Positions 1 to 8,598 of a stretch of 64,000 bases of DNA are shown here, piece after piece. Position numbers and translations under genes: made by a program. The notes under the pieces were generated by a model. It worked only from the letters and a program-made list of their open reading frames with translations. It did not search any database and had not been told where the DNA came from. The stretch is from an uncultured Muribaculaceae bacterium (GTDB taxonomy: Bacteria > Bacteroidota > Bacteroidia > Bacteroidales > Muribaculaceae): the NCBI GenBank assembly GCA_910585275.1, contig CAJUCW010000015.1, positions 1 through 64,000 of the forward strand. Reading direction: 5' to 3'. How positions within the stretch are numbered: position 1 is the first letter of the stretch; every line of letters begins with the position of its first letter.

Positions 1-250
1 AATTGAATTTCAACAATTTCAAAGTACTCTTATGATTTTTTAGTGGACACTAATGTTTTAAGGTTTACGGTGCCGACGGCGCACATCGAACCATGGGAGG
101 CATTTGTGGCGCCGTGTCGGGCGCCGCGACGTGCGTCGCGTCTTGGATGTTTTCTCGCGTATGAAAATGAAGGGGATTGCCACGGCGAGGATAAGGGATA
201 TGATGAAGCCTTTGAGCATTGTGCATTATGAATTATGCATTATGCATTGA
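1..250. other. Leading intergenic stretch with GC-rich palindromes
   Basis: No convincing gene lies here. A 62-codon reading frame is present but has arginine/cysteine-rich composition and no recognisable family. The stretch holds two adjacent self-complementary segments: GGCGCC-6 nt-GGCGCC at 108-125 and GCGACGTGCGTCGC at 126-139. A run of ATTATGCATTATG-type words at about 220-250 resembles the larger array at 50.5-50.7 kb. Probably intergenic repeat sequence beyond the 3' end of the DUF4294 gene. Confidence 0.5.
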
Positions 251-907
251 TTAAAGCGCTCCCTGCTCTATGAGGGTGGCTATGCGGTCGATGATGGCGT
301 CTTCTTCGTTTTTCTCCGGATTGAAGCCCAATTTCATGTTCATGCCGAAGATTCGCCCCACGGCTTGATAAAAACCTGCGCGGAAAGACCCGAGAAAGGC
401 TTTTACGATATGGTATGAATTCTGGTCTGTCTCGCGGTTTATTAGTTTCAGAAGTATTTTCCCTTGCCCTTTGGTCATCTTCTTCACCACGGGCTTGTAT
501 TGCTCCACAATGTCCTTTTCAAGCTGTTTCAGGTGTCGCTCGCGGGTTTTCTTGTCGGGAAGTGTCTGGATATACTCGTAGGTCTCCGTAAGGGCTGCAA
601 AGGCAAGTTTCGCGTAGGGAAGCGTCTTCCTTACATCGCGTACGGTGCGCCAATAAAACTCTTCTTGTTTTTTGTTTTTGAATTTCAGTGGCGGATAGAC
701 ATAGATGTCGTTGATGACGGTCATCCGCACCGTGTCGCCATATTCATCTACGAAACGGTAAAAACCTTTATACGCCTTTATCTTCAACTCCGGATTGACA
801 GGGAGTTGCTGAAGTTTCACCGGACTGTCGGCAAACATGGGAGATGTCGCCCATCCTGCGAGGACGAGCGACACTACCGCCATATTTCTTTTTATTCCGG
901 TATGCAT
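251..907 (-). CDS. DUF4294 domain-containing exported protein
   Basis: A 218-residue protein with an N-terminal hydrophobic segment (about residues 9-26) ending near a small-residue cleavage site, so probably periplasmic. The body matches the Bacteroidetes-only DUF4294 family: it starts with a segment on Tyr/Asp-rich 'DIYVYPPLKF', followed by a long helical stretch with 'YWRTVRDVRKTLPYAKLA' and a C-terminal half containing 'KLINRETDQNSYHIVKAF'. The molecular function of the family is unknown. It lies 30 bp downstream of the WbqC-like gene on the same strand, so it may be the last gene of the dapB-lepB-wbqC run. The family call is from recognition of these conserved blocks, not from a search. 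Confidence 0.8.
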   Translation of the reverse strand: MHTGIKRNMAVVSLVLAGWATSPMFADSPVKLQQLPVNPELKIKAYKGFYRFVDEYGDTVRMTVINDIYVYPPLKFKNKKQEEFYWRTVRDVRKTLPYAKLAFAALTETYEYIQTLPDKKTRERHLKQLEKDIVEQYKPVVKKMTKGQGKILLKLINRETDQNSYHIVKAFLGSFRAGFYQAVGRIFGMNMKLGFNPEKNEEDAIIDRIATLIEQGAL

Positions 908-937
908 ATTGTATGTTTTACTTGCGTCTCTCTGTTT

Positions 938-1501
938 TTATTGTCTTAACGCCGACAGCCCAAGCGAAGTTTCTGCTCCCAGCTTCATTAAAGCGTCGAT
1001 GATGCTCAGCTCCGGATTTATCAGCGAGGCGACCTCGCGGCATCTTTCCGCAGTTGCGGCCGGTATTTCATGCGACGGCACTGGCAGGAATGGCGATATC
1101 GCCCGGTGCAGACGGGCATTCAACGCCATCAGGCTTCCCGTAGGCGACTGCAGCACATTGCGCACCGCAGGCATCACGTGTTGGTAATAAGGCGTGCGCC
1201 CATAAATGGCTTCCATTGCGCCGAGATGGATATGCGGCCAGTTGCCATGCATGGAAACGGCGGCATGAGCAGGAGCTTTGGGATTACGCAGCCTGTTGGC
1301 GCCCCCTTCCACCGCCACGCTCAAAAGTGTGGGGCAATCTCTCCCGGCAATGCGGCAGCGTGCGAAATCTTTCCCGGAAATACCGGAGGCCGTATTTGCA
1401 GCCGCAGTCGCTTCCGCATCGGTCAGTCCGTTGATGCGTGCGTCGAGCCATAAGGCATACCAACAGGCTGAAGGGAGGTATGGTATGGGGGTGTTCACCA
1501 T
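938..1501 (-). CDS. WbqC-like family protein
   Basis: A 187-residue protein beginning MVNTPIPYLPSACWYALWL, which has the typical opening of WbqC-like proteins (Bacteroidetes cluster next to lepB). The segment 'HGNWPHIHLGAMEAIYGRTP' corresponds to the conserved 'NWR..HW.ai.saY..sPff' block of the family. The start at 1501 is preferred over the longer frame from 1540: its ATG lies inside the last codons of lepB (7-bp overlap), the normal arrangement for translationally coupled genes. WbqC relatives are linked to surface polysaccharide loci, but the reaction here is unknown. The protein is somewhat shorter and more divergent than usual. Confidence 0.65.
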   Translation of the reverse strand: MVNTPIPYLPSACWYALWLDARINGLTDAEATAAANTASGISGKDFARCRIAGRDCPTLLSVAVEGGANRLRNPKAPAHAAVSMHGNWPHIHLGAMEAIYGRTPYYQHVMPAVRNVLQSPTGSLMALNARLHRAISPFLPVPSHEIPAATAERCREVASLINPELSIIDALMKLGAETSLGLSALRQ

Positions 1502-2952
1502 TTGTCGTCGGGATTGGCATCGCGCAAGATGCGGTTCCAACGGATTTTGCCGTCAAACCATCCCCTTTCCTCGTCAAACGAAGCTATTATGAACATCGGC
1601 GAACCTACGATGTGGTCTTCCGGCACGAATCCCCAATAGCGGGAATCGGCGGAACGGTCGCGGTTGTCGCCCATCATCCAGTAATAGTCAAGTCTGAAGG
1701 TATAATAATCCGACTGTTTTCCGTTGATGAAGATTTTTCCGTCTTTCACTTGCAGGTCGTTGCCTTCATAGACCCTGATGGCACGTTCGTAAATCGGGAG
1801 ATTGTCGAGGGTGAGGTGGAGCGTGCTTCCGCGTTTAGGAATCCAGAATTCACCCATGTCCGGACGTGTCCAGCCATAATTTGCACCGAGCGGGAACATC
1901 CCCGAAAGGTCATATATGCCCATGTTGCTCTCTTTGCGTAGCGGACCGGAAACTTCGGGCCACGTCTCCACCACGGCTTTCATTTCCTTGGTGAGAGGAA
2001 CGTCGTAGAACTTGAATCCCGTTATTTCGTTTGCTATCGGTGAGTTGCCGTGGTCGTCGGCACGCACTCCGATTTCTTTCCATTTCTCTTCCGGTATGGC
2101 GGAGCTGACCGGTATTATATAGTTGAACTGGACATTGTCGGGGTCGGGAATCGCTTGGCCGTTGATGAGAATGGTGTCGTTGCGGATTTCAAGCCTTTCT
2201 CCGGGAAGCCCGATTGCACGCTTCACATAGTTTTCCCTGCGGTCAACAGGACGCCAGACTATATCGCCGAACACATCCTTGTTCTGCTTCATATACCGGA
2301 GCGGGTTGTCGATGCCGTTGCGGCGCAGGTCATTTGAAATCTGGTAGTAGTCAGGGTTCGGGATTTTCGTGGCCACGGTGTCGCCCTGTGGATAGTTGAA
2401 CACCACGATGTCGCCGCGTCTTATCTCCCGGATTCCCGGAAGACGGTGGTAGTCGAGTTGCGGGTTCTCCAGATAGCTTTTTGTGTTGATCACGGGCATC
2501 GTGTGCTGCGCGAGCGGGAAATGGAGCGGTGTCTGGGGAACACGCGGGCCGTAAAGTGTCTTGTTGACCCACAGATAGTCGCCCACGAGGAGCGATTTTT
2601 CAAGGCTCGACGATGGGATTTTATAATTCTGCCCGATAAATGCGAAAATGAAATATACCAGAACGAGGGCATATATAATCGCATCCACCCACGCCATGAC
2701 CGACCTGACGGGGCCTTTTGTCTTTTTCCACCATGTCCAGGGGATGTAAGCGGTAATGTATATGTCGAGCAAAAGCAGCCAGAACAGACCGAGCCACGGA
2801 TTGCCCATCCATATCACCCACAGGAAAAACAGGACGGACACTATTCCGAACCTGATCCAACGTGTGGATTTGGTTTCGCTGATTCGTTGGCGCAGACTTT
2901 TAAGACCCTTTTCCGTAGGGTCAGCCTTTGGAGTGTCGGGGGTAGGATTCAT
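1495..2952 (-). CDS. lepB: Signal peptidase I (long Bacteroidetes type)
   Basis: Membrane-anchored serine protease that removes signal peptides from exported proteins. 485 residues, much longer than the E. coli-type core because of Bacteroidetes-specific insertions. Hydrophobic segments lie at about residues 35-72 and 90-106. The catalytic serine is probably Ser116 in 'IPSSSLEKSLLVGD', and the general-base lysine Lys244 in 'NYVKRAIGLPGE'. The C-terminal box 'MGDNRDRSADSRYWGFVP' is diagnostic. A roughly 150-residue insertion separates the lysine motif from this box. It lies 62 bp downstream of dapB and overlaps the WbqC-like gene, forming the conserved dapB-lepB-wbqC set. Confidence 0.95.
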   Translation of the reverse strand: MNPTPDTPKADPTEKGLKSLRQRISETKSTRWIRFGIVSVLFFLWVIWMGNPWLGLFWLLLLDIYITAYIPWTWWKKTKGPVRSVMAWVDAIIYALVLVYFIFAFIGQNYKIPSSSLEKSLLVGDYLWVNKTLYGPRVPQTPLHFPLAQHTMPVINTKSYLENPQLDYHRLPGIREIRRGDIVVFNYPQGDTVATKIPNPDYYQISNDLRRNGIDNPLRYMKQNKDVFGDIVWRPVDRRENYVKRAIGLPGERLEIRNDTILINGQAIPDPDNVQFNYIIPVSSAIPEEKWKEIGVRADDHGNSPIANEITGFKFYDVPLTKEMKAVVETWPEVSGPLRKESNMGIYDLSGMFPLGANYGWTRPDMGEFWIPKRGSTLHLTLDNLPIYERAIRVYEGNDLQVKDGKIFINGKQSDYYTFRLDYYWMMGDNRDRSADSRYWGFVPEDHIVGSPMFIIASFDEERGWFDGKIRWNRILRDANPDDKW

Positions 2953-3014
2953 TATTCGGGGTTGCGGTTCAACCGTTTAGAATTGTCGTTAAGTTAATTG
3001 TTATAACTGGATAA

Positions 3015-3767
3015 TCAGAGGAAAAGTCCGGATGTATGGGTCACGTCGGAAAGCATGTCGCCGATTGTGAAATACCCTTTCTTGCCCTTAAGCCATTCGG
3101 CCGCCTTCACGGCTCCGAATGCGAATCCCTGGCGGCTTTTGGCCTCGTGGGAGATGGAAATCTTGTCAACGGCGGAATCCCATGTAATGATATGTGTCCC
3201 CGGCACCTCCCCTTCGCGTACGTGGTCAATGGGAAGCACGTTGTCTTTAAGGGTTTTGCCGGGTTGTGGTTCCTCCCATTTTTCTATTCTGCCAACCTCG
3301 GCCACGAGTTCGTTGGCGAGTGTGATTGCTGTGCCGGAAGGATGGTCGAGCTTATGGATATGGTGGATTTCCGTCATTGAGGGGTTGTATTCCGGAAAGT
3401 CGTTCATCACTTTCGCAAGATAACGGTTCACCGCCATGAATATGTTGACTCCGATGGAGAAGTTGGAACCGTATAGGAGTGTGCCTTTCCCTTTGTCGCA
3501 TAGGTCTTTGATGTCGGGGAGTGCGTCAATCCATCCGGTAGTGCCGCTCACCACCGGCACTCCGGCGGCGAAAGAAGCCAATATGTTGCTTACGGCTGTG
3601 CCGGGCGTGGTGAATTCGATGGCCACGTCGGCGCTCCTGAACTCGTCGGAGTTGAACGCGTCGGTGTTATCGACATCGATGGTGCATACTATTTTATGTC
3701 CGCGGTTTTCCGCGATTTCTTTGATGAGATGGCCCATTCTGCCATATCCTATGATTGCGAGTTTCAT
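3015..3767 (-). CDS. dapB: 4-hydroxy-tetrahydrodipicolinate reductase
   Basis: Reduces 4-hydroxy-tetrahydrodipicolinate with NAD(P)H in the diaminopimelate/lysine pathway, feeding peptidoglycan synthesis. 250 residues, full length. The N-terminal Rossmann motif is 'IGYGRMG' (residues 5-11). The family signature is 'EIHHIHKLDHPSGTA', containing the catalytic His pair and the Lys that binds substrate. 'EFTTPG' and 'SGTTGW' are the other conserved turns. First gene of the dapB-lepB-wbqC run; the 125-bp gap to the next minus-strand gene contains a hairpin terminator for that upstream gene. Confidence 0.95.
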   Translation of the reverse strand: MKLAIIGYGRMGHLIKEIAENRGHKIVCTIDVDNTDAFNSDEFRSADVAIEFTTPGTAVSNILASFAAGVPVVSGTTGWIDALPDIKDLCDKGKGTLLYGSNFSIGVNIFMAVNRYLAKVMNDFPEYNPSMTEIHHIHKLDHPSGTAITLANELVAEVGRIEKWEEPQPGKTLKDNVLPIDHVREGEVPGTHIITWDSAVDKISISHEAKSRQGFAFGAVKAAEWLKGKKGYFTIGDMLSDVTHTSGLFL

Positions 3768-3841
3768 TTCTTTTTTTCGTTTTATCAGGCTTTGACTGCC
3801 CTTAACTAATATAACGTTGTTTTTCTTATTTTTATTCTAAA

Positions 3842-3880
3842 AGGAAGGCTTGCCGCGTTTAAAAACGGCAAGCCTTATAA
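3842..3880 (-). terminator. Hairpin terminator after the PCMD gene
   Basis: On the minus strand an 11-bp stem (AAGGCTTGCCG paired with CGGCAAGCCTT) with an AT-rich loop is followed by CCTTTTAG. It sits directly downstream of the gene ending at 3893 and upstream of dapB, so it most likely separates the two transcription units. Confidence 0.6.
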
Positions 3881-3892
3881 AAAACGGCCGGG

Positions 3893-4843
3893 TCAGAACC
3901 CGAACGCCACATTGTCGATGTAGAGGGTAAGCCCTTCCGTTCCGATAAAAGCCTCCCCGCATGTGGAAGACGCCATGACGAGCACATGTGTGGGGACGGC
4001 GTCGGCCGGTGCCCATCCAACCTCTTCCACGGGCACTATTTCCCCTTTGGAGTTTCGGGCATGGTAAGCGCGTTCGCCCGACAGCAGTCCCATCCAAGGC
4101 TTATAAAACGGTTCGCGGGTTATGTCGCCGTAATGTATCGGAAGTTCGTGTCCCTTTGTCCAGGGAATGGATTTCGCATAGCGTTCCCTGCCGGTGCCTA
4201 CCCGTTGGGCATACAGTTTGCCGTTGGAGTCTTCCCATCTTTTCTGAAGCAACACATACACTTCTGCATTGTCCCTTCCGGGAAGGGTCTTCTTTGAAGA
4301 GAATCCGGTCGATTTTGTGCGTGTGTCGTTTTCGGGCATATCCACCTGGAAGTCATATACAAGTGCTTTGGGGCGCTTGGTATAGGGCACGCCCATCTCC
4401 ATTTTTGAATAAGGGTTTTTGGTTGATGAAATCGGTTCGAACACCCTTCCGAGGAAAATGGAACCTGCCACCATCACATCCATGTTGATAAGCCCGAGCA
4501 CCTTTACTTCCTCCATCTTCGCCACCATCTTTGCGCATTTGTCGCCGTTGCGGTCGTGGGGGCTGACCGTATTCGATCCTTTCACCACCCCCGTCACTTT
4601 GGCATAAACGTTGCTTGTGGCCCATGGCGATCCTCCGGCGTTGACGTAGGGTTTGTTGCCGACGATGTGGTCGGTCGGGGCTATTTCGTAGATTGTCTTC
4701 TGGTTGCCTCCGATTACTTTTGATTCGGTGATGTCGCGCGTAACCCATTGCGAGAAGTCGCCGAAGTGGATTGGCTCCAATGTGAGAGCCATCGAACTTA
4801 TGGAAGAGAGCGATGCGATGATCGATAGAATTATTCGGTTCAT
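3893..4843 (-). CDS. PCMD domain-containing exported protein
   Basis: 316 residues from the chosen start at 4843, which gives a clean signal peptide (hydrophobic segment 'IILSIIASLSSISSMAL'); a start at 4879 would add 12 residues. The body resembles the PCMD family (putative carbohydrate metabolism domain) of Bacteroidetes surface proteins: 'GNKPYVNAGGSPWATSNVYA' near the N-terminus, a middle block 'KALVYDFQVDMPE', and the end 'STCGEAFIGTEGLTLYIDNV' that closes the jelly-roll fold. No catalytic function is established. It is a single gene with its own terminator, between dapB and tatD. Confidence 0.7.
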   Translation of the reverse strand: MNRIILSIIASLSSISSMALTLEPIHFGDFSQWVTRDITESKVIGGNQKTIYEIAPTDHIVGNKPYVNAGGSPWATSNVYAKVTGVVKGSNTVSPHDRNGDKCAKMVAKMEEVKVLGLINMDVMVAGSIFLGRVFEPISSTKNPYSKMEMGVPYTKRPKALVYDFQVDMPENDTRTKSTGFSSKKTLPGRDNAEVYVLLQKRWEDSNGKLYAQRVGTGRERYAKSIPWTKGHELPIHYGDITREPFYKPWMGLLSGERAYHARNSKGEIVPVEEVGWAPADAVPTHVLVMASSTCGEAFIGTEGLTLYIDNVAFGF

Positions 4844-4891
4844 ATATGGTCGGGTATTTGTCGATATAGTCTTATGCAAGAATTCCGGCGA

Positions 4892-5521
4892 TTAATCCGC
4901 GGGCGTGAGGAACGCCGATGAATTGTGGGCTATCGTTGCTGTCAGGTCTTTCCCCTGCAGCACGGATAGTTTTGTAATCACGCTTCCGATGTCAGTGCCG
5001 GAGTCGTCGGTCTCCGCAAGGAGAAGGTTTTCAGGAACCACCGCCACAGAGGCGTCGTTGAGTATCGGCCCGAATGAGAGCCATATTCCGGCATCTGTCA
5101 ACATTTTCGCTACCGTAGGTTTTCCTCTGAAGCCATGTACCATCCAGCGTTGTTTTGGTTTTAAGTCTTTTTTCAGACCGATTATGATGTCTTGGGCATG
5201 GACGTTATGGATCACGAGCGGTTTGCGTAGTCGTTCTGAAAGGTCGATCTGGCGTTTCATCGTCTGCATCTGGAGGAATAGAGGGCCTCCCTTCATTTTG
5301 TCGATGCCGCACTCCCCTATTGCCAGAACCTGTGGATGCCGGCACGCTTTTTCAAACATTTCCCACGTCTCGGCCGAAATTTCGCCGTGCGTTTCCCAGG
5401 GATGTATCCCGACGGAATAGAATTGTCCTTCCACCGGATTGAAATCTGCGGGCGACACGCAGACAAGCGCTTCCGGTTGTGGTGCCGGGCGGTGGGTATG
5501 TATGTCGAGAATCCTTTCCAT
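4892..5521 (-). CDS. tatD: TatD family metal-dependent hydrolase
   Basis: 209-residue TIM-barrel hydrolase of the TatD family (DNase/deoxyribonuclease-like). The metal-binding 'DIHTH' motif is at residues 4-8 from the start at 5521. 'YSVGIHPWE', 'AIGECGIDK' and 'LVIHNVHA' correspond to the other metal-ligand blocks, and 'VHGFRGK' to the conserved strand before the end. The start at 5521 is chosen because the longer frame (5578) would overlap yidD and lacks homology before DIHTH. At 209 residues it is shorter than E. coli TatD (about 260), as is common in Bacteroidetes. It follows yidD by 28 bp in the rnpA-yidD-tatD cluster. Confidence 0.85.
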   Translation of the reverse strand: MERILDIHTHRPAPQPEALVCVSPADFNPVEGQFYSVGIHPWETHGEISAETWEMFEKACRHPQVLAIGECGIDKMKGGPLFLQMQTMKRQIDLSERLRKPLVIHNVHAQDIIIGLKKDLKPKQRWMVHGFRGKPTVAKMLTDAGIWLSFGPILNDASVAVVPENLLLAETDDSGTDIGSVITKLSVLQGKDLTATIAHNSSAFLTPAD

Positions 5522-5549
5522 AGCGAATCTTGTAAAAAAGTTCAACTCA

Positions 5550-5771
5550 TCACGGCACCGGGTCATAACCGCTCCCACCCCAGGGATGGCACCGCGCTAT
5601 CCTTTTCAGAGCAAGCCACGAACCTTTGGCGGGGCCGTATTTCTGTATCGCCTCCACCGCATACTGGCTGCATGTGGGCTGGTAGCGGCATGAAGGAGGG
5701 GTCATGGGAGAAATGGCTCCTTGATAAAACCTGATCAGGCCGATGAAAATTTTAGAGACCGGTTTGCTCAT
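5550..5771 (-). CDS. yidD: Membrane protein insertion efficiency factor YidD
   Basis: 73-residue YidD protein, which helps insertion of inner-membrane proteins with YidC. It shows the invariant 'FYQGAISPMTPPSCRYQPTC' block, the 'CSQYAVEAI' helix and the C-terminal 'RCHPWGGSGYDPVP'. Overlaps the end of rnpA by 20 bp, the standard bacterial rnpA-yidD arrangement. Confidence 0.97.
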   Translation of the reverse strand: MSKPVSKIFIGLIRFYQGAISPMTPPSCRYQPTCSQYAVEAIQKYGPAKGSWLALKRIARCHPWGGSGYDPVP

Positions 5772-6237
5772 GACTTATTTTTGCAGAGAGTTTTTTTAAC
5801 AATAACCTCATTTTACTCTCTATTGTTGAGTACGGGAGATTCTTGTCGTGGAGGTAGATCAGGGCCATCCCGAGGGTACGGATGCTTGGGTCGGCCTCAA
5901 TCGCCTCCTTGAGCGGAAGTCGGTTGAGGCGGTAGGCCTCGCGGATGCGGCGCCGCATGAGCACCCTATCGACGGCATGGCGTTGTTTCTTTTTAGGCAC
6001 CGTTATCAGCATCTGGAGGGAGTCGATGCGCTCCGGCACATGGTCGCGGAAATTTGCATCGAGCTGGTCGCCGTCGAGTTTGCGCCACGTGAGTCTGAGC
6101 GGAAATTCATAGATTGTACTTCCTTCCTTGAAAAGTCCCTCCACGAGCGACCTATGGCGGAGTTTCTCCCCCTTGCGGAGCGTAAGACGCCCGGAAGTGG
6201 AATTATTGTCGGATAATATGTTTTCCCCGTTTGTCAT
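5752..6237 (-). CDS. rnpA: Ribonuclease P protein component
   Basis: Protein subunit of RNase P, which with the RNA subunit trims the 5' leader of tRNA precursors. 161 residues. The N-terminal 'LTLRKGEKLRHRSLVEGLF' and the RNA-binding helix 'AVDRVLMRRRIREAYRLNR' (the RNR-type motif) are diagnostic. Located ahead of yidD with a 20-bp overlap. It is divergent from the ATPase gene at 6355, with a 117-bp shared intergenic region. Confidence 0.95.
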   Translation of the reverse strand: MTNGENILSDNNSTSGRLTLRKGEKLRHRSLVEGLFKEGSTIYEFPLRLTWRKLDGDQLDANFRDHVPERIDSLQMLITVPKKKQRHAVDRVLMRRRIREAYRLNRLPLKEAIEADPSIRTLGMALIYLHDKNLPYSTIESKMRLLLKKLSAKISHEQTGL

Positions 6238-6301
6238 ACTGCAAAATTACAAAAAAAGCCATCATCCGCCAAATCATATTTCAATACGTTTCATTTGAAT
6301 T

Positions 6302-6331
6302 TTGAAGTGTCGGCATATTTGATTACATTTG
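6302..6331 (+). promoter_or_regulatory. Bacteroidetes-type promoter for the 6355 gene
   Basis: TTG at 6302-6304 and TACATTTG at 6324-6331 are separated by 19 bp, matching the -33/-7 consensus. The predicted start of transcription is a few bases downstream, giving a short leader before the ATG at 6355. Confidence 0.6.
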
Positions 6332-6354
6332 CATAATAATGAAAAAGCCTCTAT

Positions 6355-7575
6355 ATGTCAGAGCAGAAGTTTCCGGTAGGTATAGAAACCTTCTCCGAAA
6401 TCCGTGAAAAGGGTTACGTATATGTGGATAAGACGGAATTCATTCACCGTCTTGTCACAAATGGGAAATATTACTTTCTGAGCCGTCCCCGACGTTTCGG
6501 AAAAAGCTTGTTGTTGTCAACGTTGGAGGCTTTTTTCGAAGGTAGGCGCGAATTGTTCCGGGGATTGTCAATCGATTCATACGACCATGATTGGAAACGA
6601 CATCCGGTGTTTCATCTTAATTTCGTTAATGCCGATGCTTCAAGTGTCGAGGGGTTGGCAGCCTCAATCGATGCGCATCTGGTAAGATGGGAAAACGAAT
6701 ACGGGAAAGATGCATCGGAGACAGCTTTTCCCCAACGTTTTTATGGCGTAATCAGAAGGGCGGCGGAAAAAAGCGGACGGCAGGTTGTAATCCTTGTGGA
6801 TGAATATGACAAGCCGCTGTTTTCCGCATTCGATGATGACAGATTGGATAAGGCATTCAGGAATATCCTAAAGCCGTTGTTTGGCACGCTTAAGGCTGCA
6901 GACCGCTACATAAGTTTCGCGTTCCTTACCGGTGTCACCCGTTTTTCCCGGTTGAGTATATTCAGCGACCTCAACAATCTTAACGACATCTCGACAAGCT
7001 CGAATTATGCGGCAATCTGTGGAATCTCGCAGGAAGAACTTGAAAAGGAATGCAGCGAGGGTATCGCGGGATTGGCGGAATCTAACGGAATTTCTTATGG
7101 TCAAGCATTAAGTCAGCTTAAAGAAAACTACGACGGTTATCATTTCGCAAGGAAAAGTCCCGACCTTTACAATCCATATAGCGTGTGTGTGGCTTTGCAG
7201 GACCATGAAATCAAAGATTACTGGTTTGCAACCGGGACTCCGACTTTCCTTTTGACAGCGCTTTACGACCGGCGCGAGAGTCTTGACAGACTGTTCAACA
7301 GTGAGATTGACGAGTCTTCGCTTGCCGAAGTGGAGTCTTATACCTCAAATCCGGCTGCACTTCTTTTTCAGACAGGCTATCTTACCATCAAAGGATACGA
7401 TCCGGAGACCGGAGATCTGAGACTTGGAATCCCGAATAAAGAGGTGGAAAGAGGGCTATTCCGCGGGCTTTTGCCAGTTTTTGCCGGATGTGACAGGGGG
7501 GAGTCTGACGGTTTGATACGCGACATTACCAACGACATAAAAAACGGTGATGTTGATTCTTTCCTTTCAAGATAG
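6355..7575 (+). pseudogene. AAA-ATPase/DUF1703 protein lacking its nuclease domain
   Basis: 406 residues matching the N-terminal AAA-ATPase-like part of the widespread Bacteroidetes AAA-ATPase/PD-(D/E)XK protein. The opening 'FPVGIETFSEIREKGYVYVDK' type block, the P-loop variant 'RPRRFGKS' (residues 44-51) and the Walker B-like 'VILVDEYDKPL' (about 144-154) are intact. Family members usually run to roughly 510-530 residues, with a C-terminal DUF1703/PD-(D/E)XK nuclease domain. Here the frame stops right where that domain should begin, and the following 200 bp carry a MITE-like repeat rather than nuclease sequence. The promoter and start are intact. It may be a 3'-truncated remnant, or a protein still working as an ATPase only. 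Confidence 0.8.
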
Positions 7576-7618
7576 GTATAAACTTTTCTAAGAAAACCCG
7601 CAACATAGAATCATGGCT

Positions 7619-7764
7619 TATTGACTGAAAGAATTATAGACAAACAACAAAGTGTTTGTGGAATTAGAATGTAGGGACATGCCTTTGGCATGTTTCATTG
7701 CACAAGATTGAATGCACGGATATTTTTCTTGTTGTCTATAAATAGAGACGTTGTAGTCAATGGC
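7619..7764. repeat. MITE-like element with central CATGCC palindrome
   Basis: The gap between the truncated ATPase and the radical SAM gene has imperfect inverted ends: the left arm carries ATTGACT and TATAGACAAACAA, and the right arm (read on the minus strand) carries ATTGACT and TATAGACAACAA. In the middle, at 7668-7695, is the dispersed sequence GTAGGGACATGCCTTTGGCATG also found near 14.0, 43.4 and 44.4 kb. The size (about 145 bp), the inverted ends and the lack of coding capacity suggest a non-autonomous mobile element; no target duplication is evident. Confidence 0.45.
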
Positions 7765-7782
7765 TTTTTAAAGAAGTGAATT

Positions 7783-8571
7783 ATGGCAAAGGATCAGACA
7801 GTATTGTTTCATTCCACGGTTTTCGGCCCTATACATAGCCGGAGGCTTGGAGTGTCGCTCGGGGTTAATCTAAGCCCCGACGACGGGAAGGTGTGTTCTT
7901 TCGATTGTATATATTGCGAGGCGGGGTATAACTCCCAGGGCACGGGCACTTCCGGACTCCCGTTGCGCGAAAAGGTGAAGGGGGACCTCGAAAGGAAGCT
8001 CCGTGTTATGAAGGAGGCCGGCGACCCGCTGGATGTGATTACTTTCTCCGGCAACGGCGAGCCGACGATGAATCCCGATTTTCCGGAAATCATCGATGAT
8101 GTCATAGTGTTGCGCGATGAGTATTATCCCGATGCGAAGGTGTCGGTACTTACCAATTCCACACGCATCTTTACTCCGGAGGTAGCTGAGGCTTTGAAGA
8201 AGGTTGACAACAATATTCTCAAGCTTGATTCGGCCATAGAACCTACCATGCGTCTTATAGACCAGCCGGTGTCGAAGCAGTTCACGGTTGAAAAGGTGGT
8301 GGAATCTCTAAGACAATTCAAAGGGACGGGCATCATACAGACCATGATGCTTCGTGGTGAACATGACGGAAAGATGGTTGACAATACCACTTCAGAAGAG
8401 GTTGATGCCCTCATTGAAGCCTACAAAAGTATAATGCCCCGTGAAATCATGCTCTATAGCCTCGACCGTTCCACTCCGGAAGAGAAACTTAAGAAAGTTG
8501 AAAAACCGGAACTGGAAGCCATCGGCAAGCGCATAGAGGAGGAAACGGGAATACCCGTGCAAGTGAATTAG
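7783..8571 (+). CDS. Radical SAM protein (COG0731-like)
   Basis: 262-residue radical SAM enzyme. The 4Fe-4S motif is Cys-x3-Cys-x2-Cys in 'VCSFDCIYCEAGY' (near residues 38-48), followed by the SAM-contacting 'TFSGNGEPTMNP' GGE-like strand. The opening 'FGPIHSRRLGVSLGVNLSP' is typical of the COG0731 group, which includes relatives of the wyosine enzyme TYW1. In bacteria the substrate is unknown, so tRNA modification is only a possibility. Starts a co-directional set with LD-carboxypeptidase (27-bp gap), MazG-like protein and glycosyltransferase. Confidence 0.85.
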   Translation: MAKDQTVLFHSTVFGPIHSRRLGVSLGVNLSPDDGKVCSFDCIYCEAGYNSQGTGTSGLPLREKVKGDLERKLRVMKEAGDPLDVITFSGNGEPTMNPDFPEIIDDVIVLRDEYYPDAKVSVLTNSTRIFTPEVAEALKKVDNNILKLDSAIEPTMRLIDQPVSKQFTVEKVVESLRQFKGTGIIQTMMLRGEHDGKMVDNTTSEEVDALIEAYKSIMPREIMLYSLDRSTPEEKLKKVEKPELEAIGKRIEEETGIPVQVN

Positions 8572-8598
8572 ATAAACCACCATCGTAACATTATTGAA

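Noticed and set aside
43..231. Small open frame at the window start
   Set aside because: Composition is driven by GC palindromes; no family, no promoter or ribosome-binding support.
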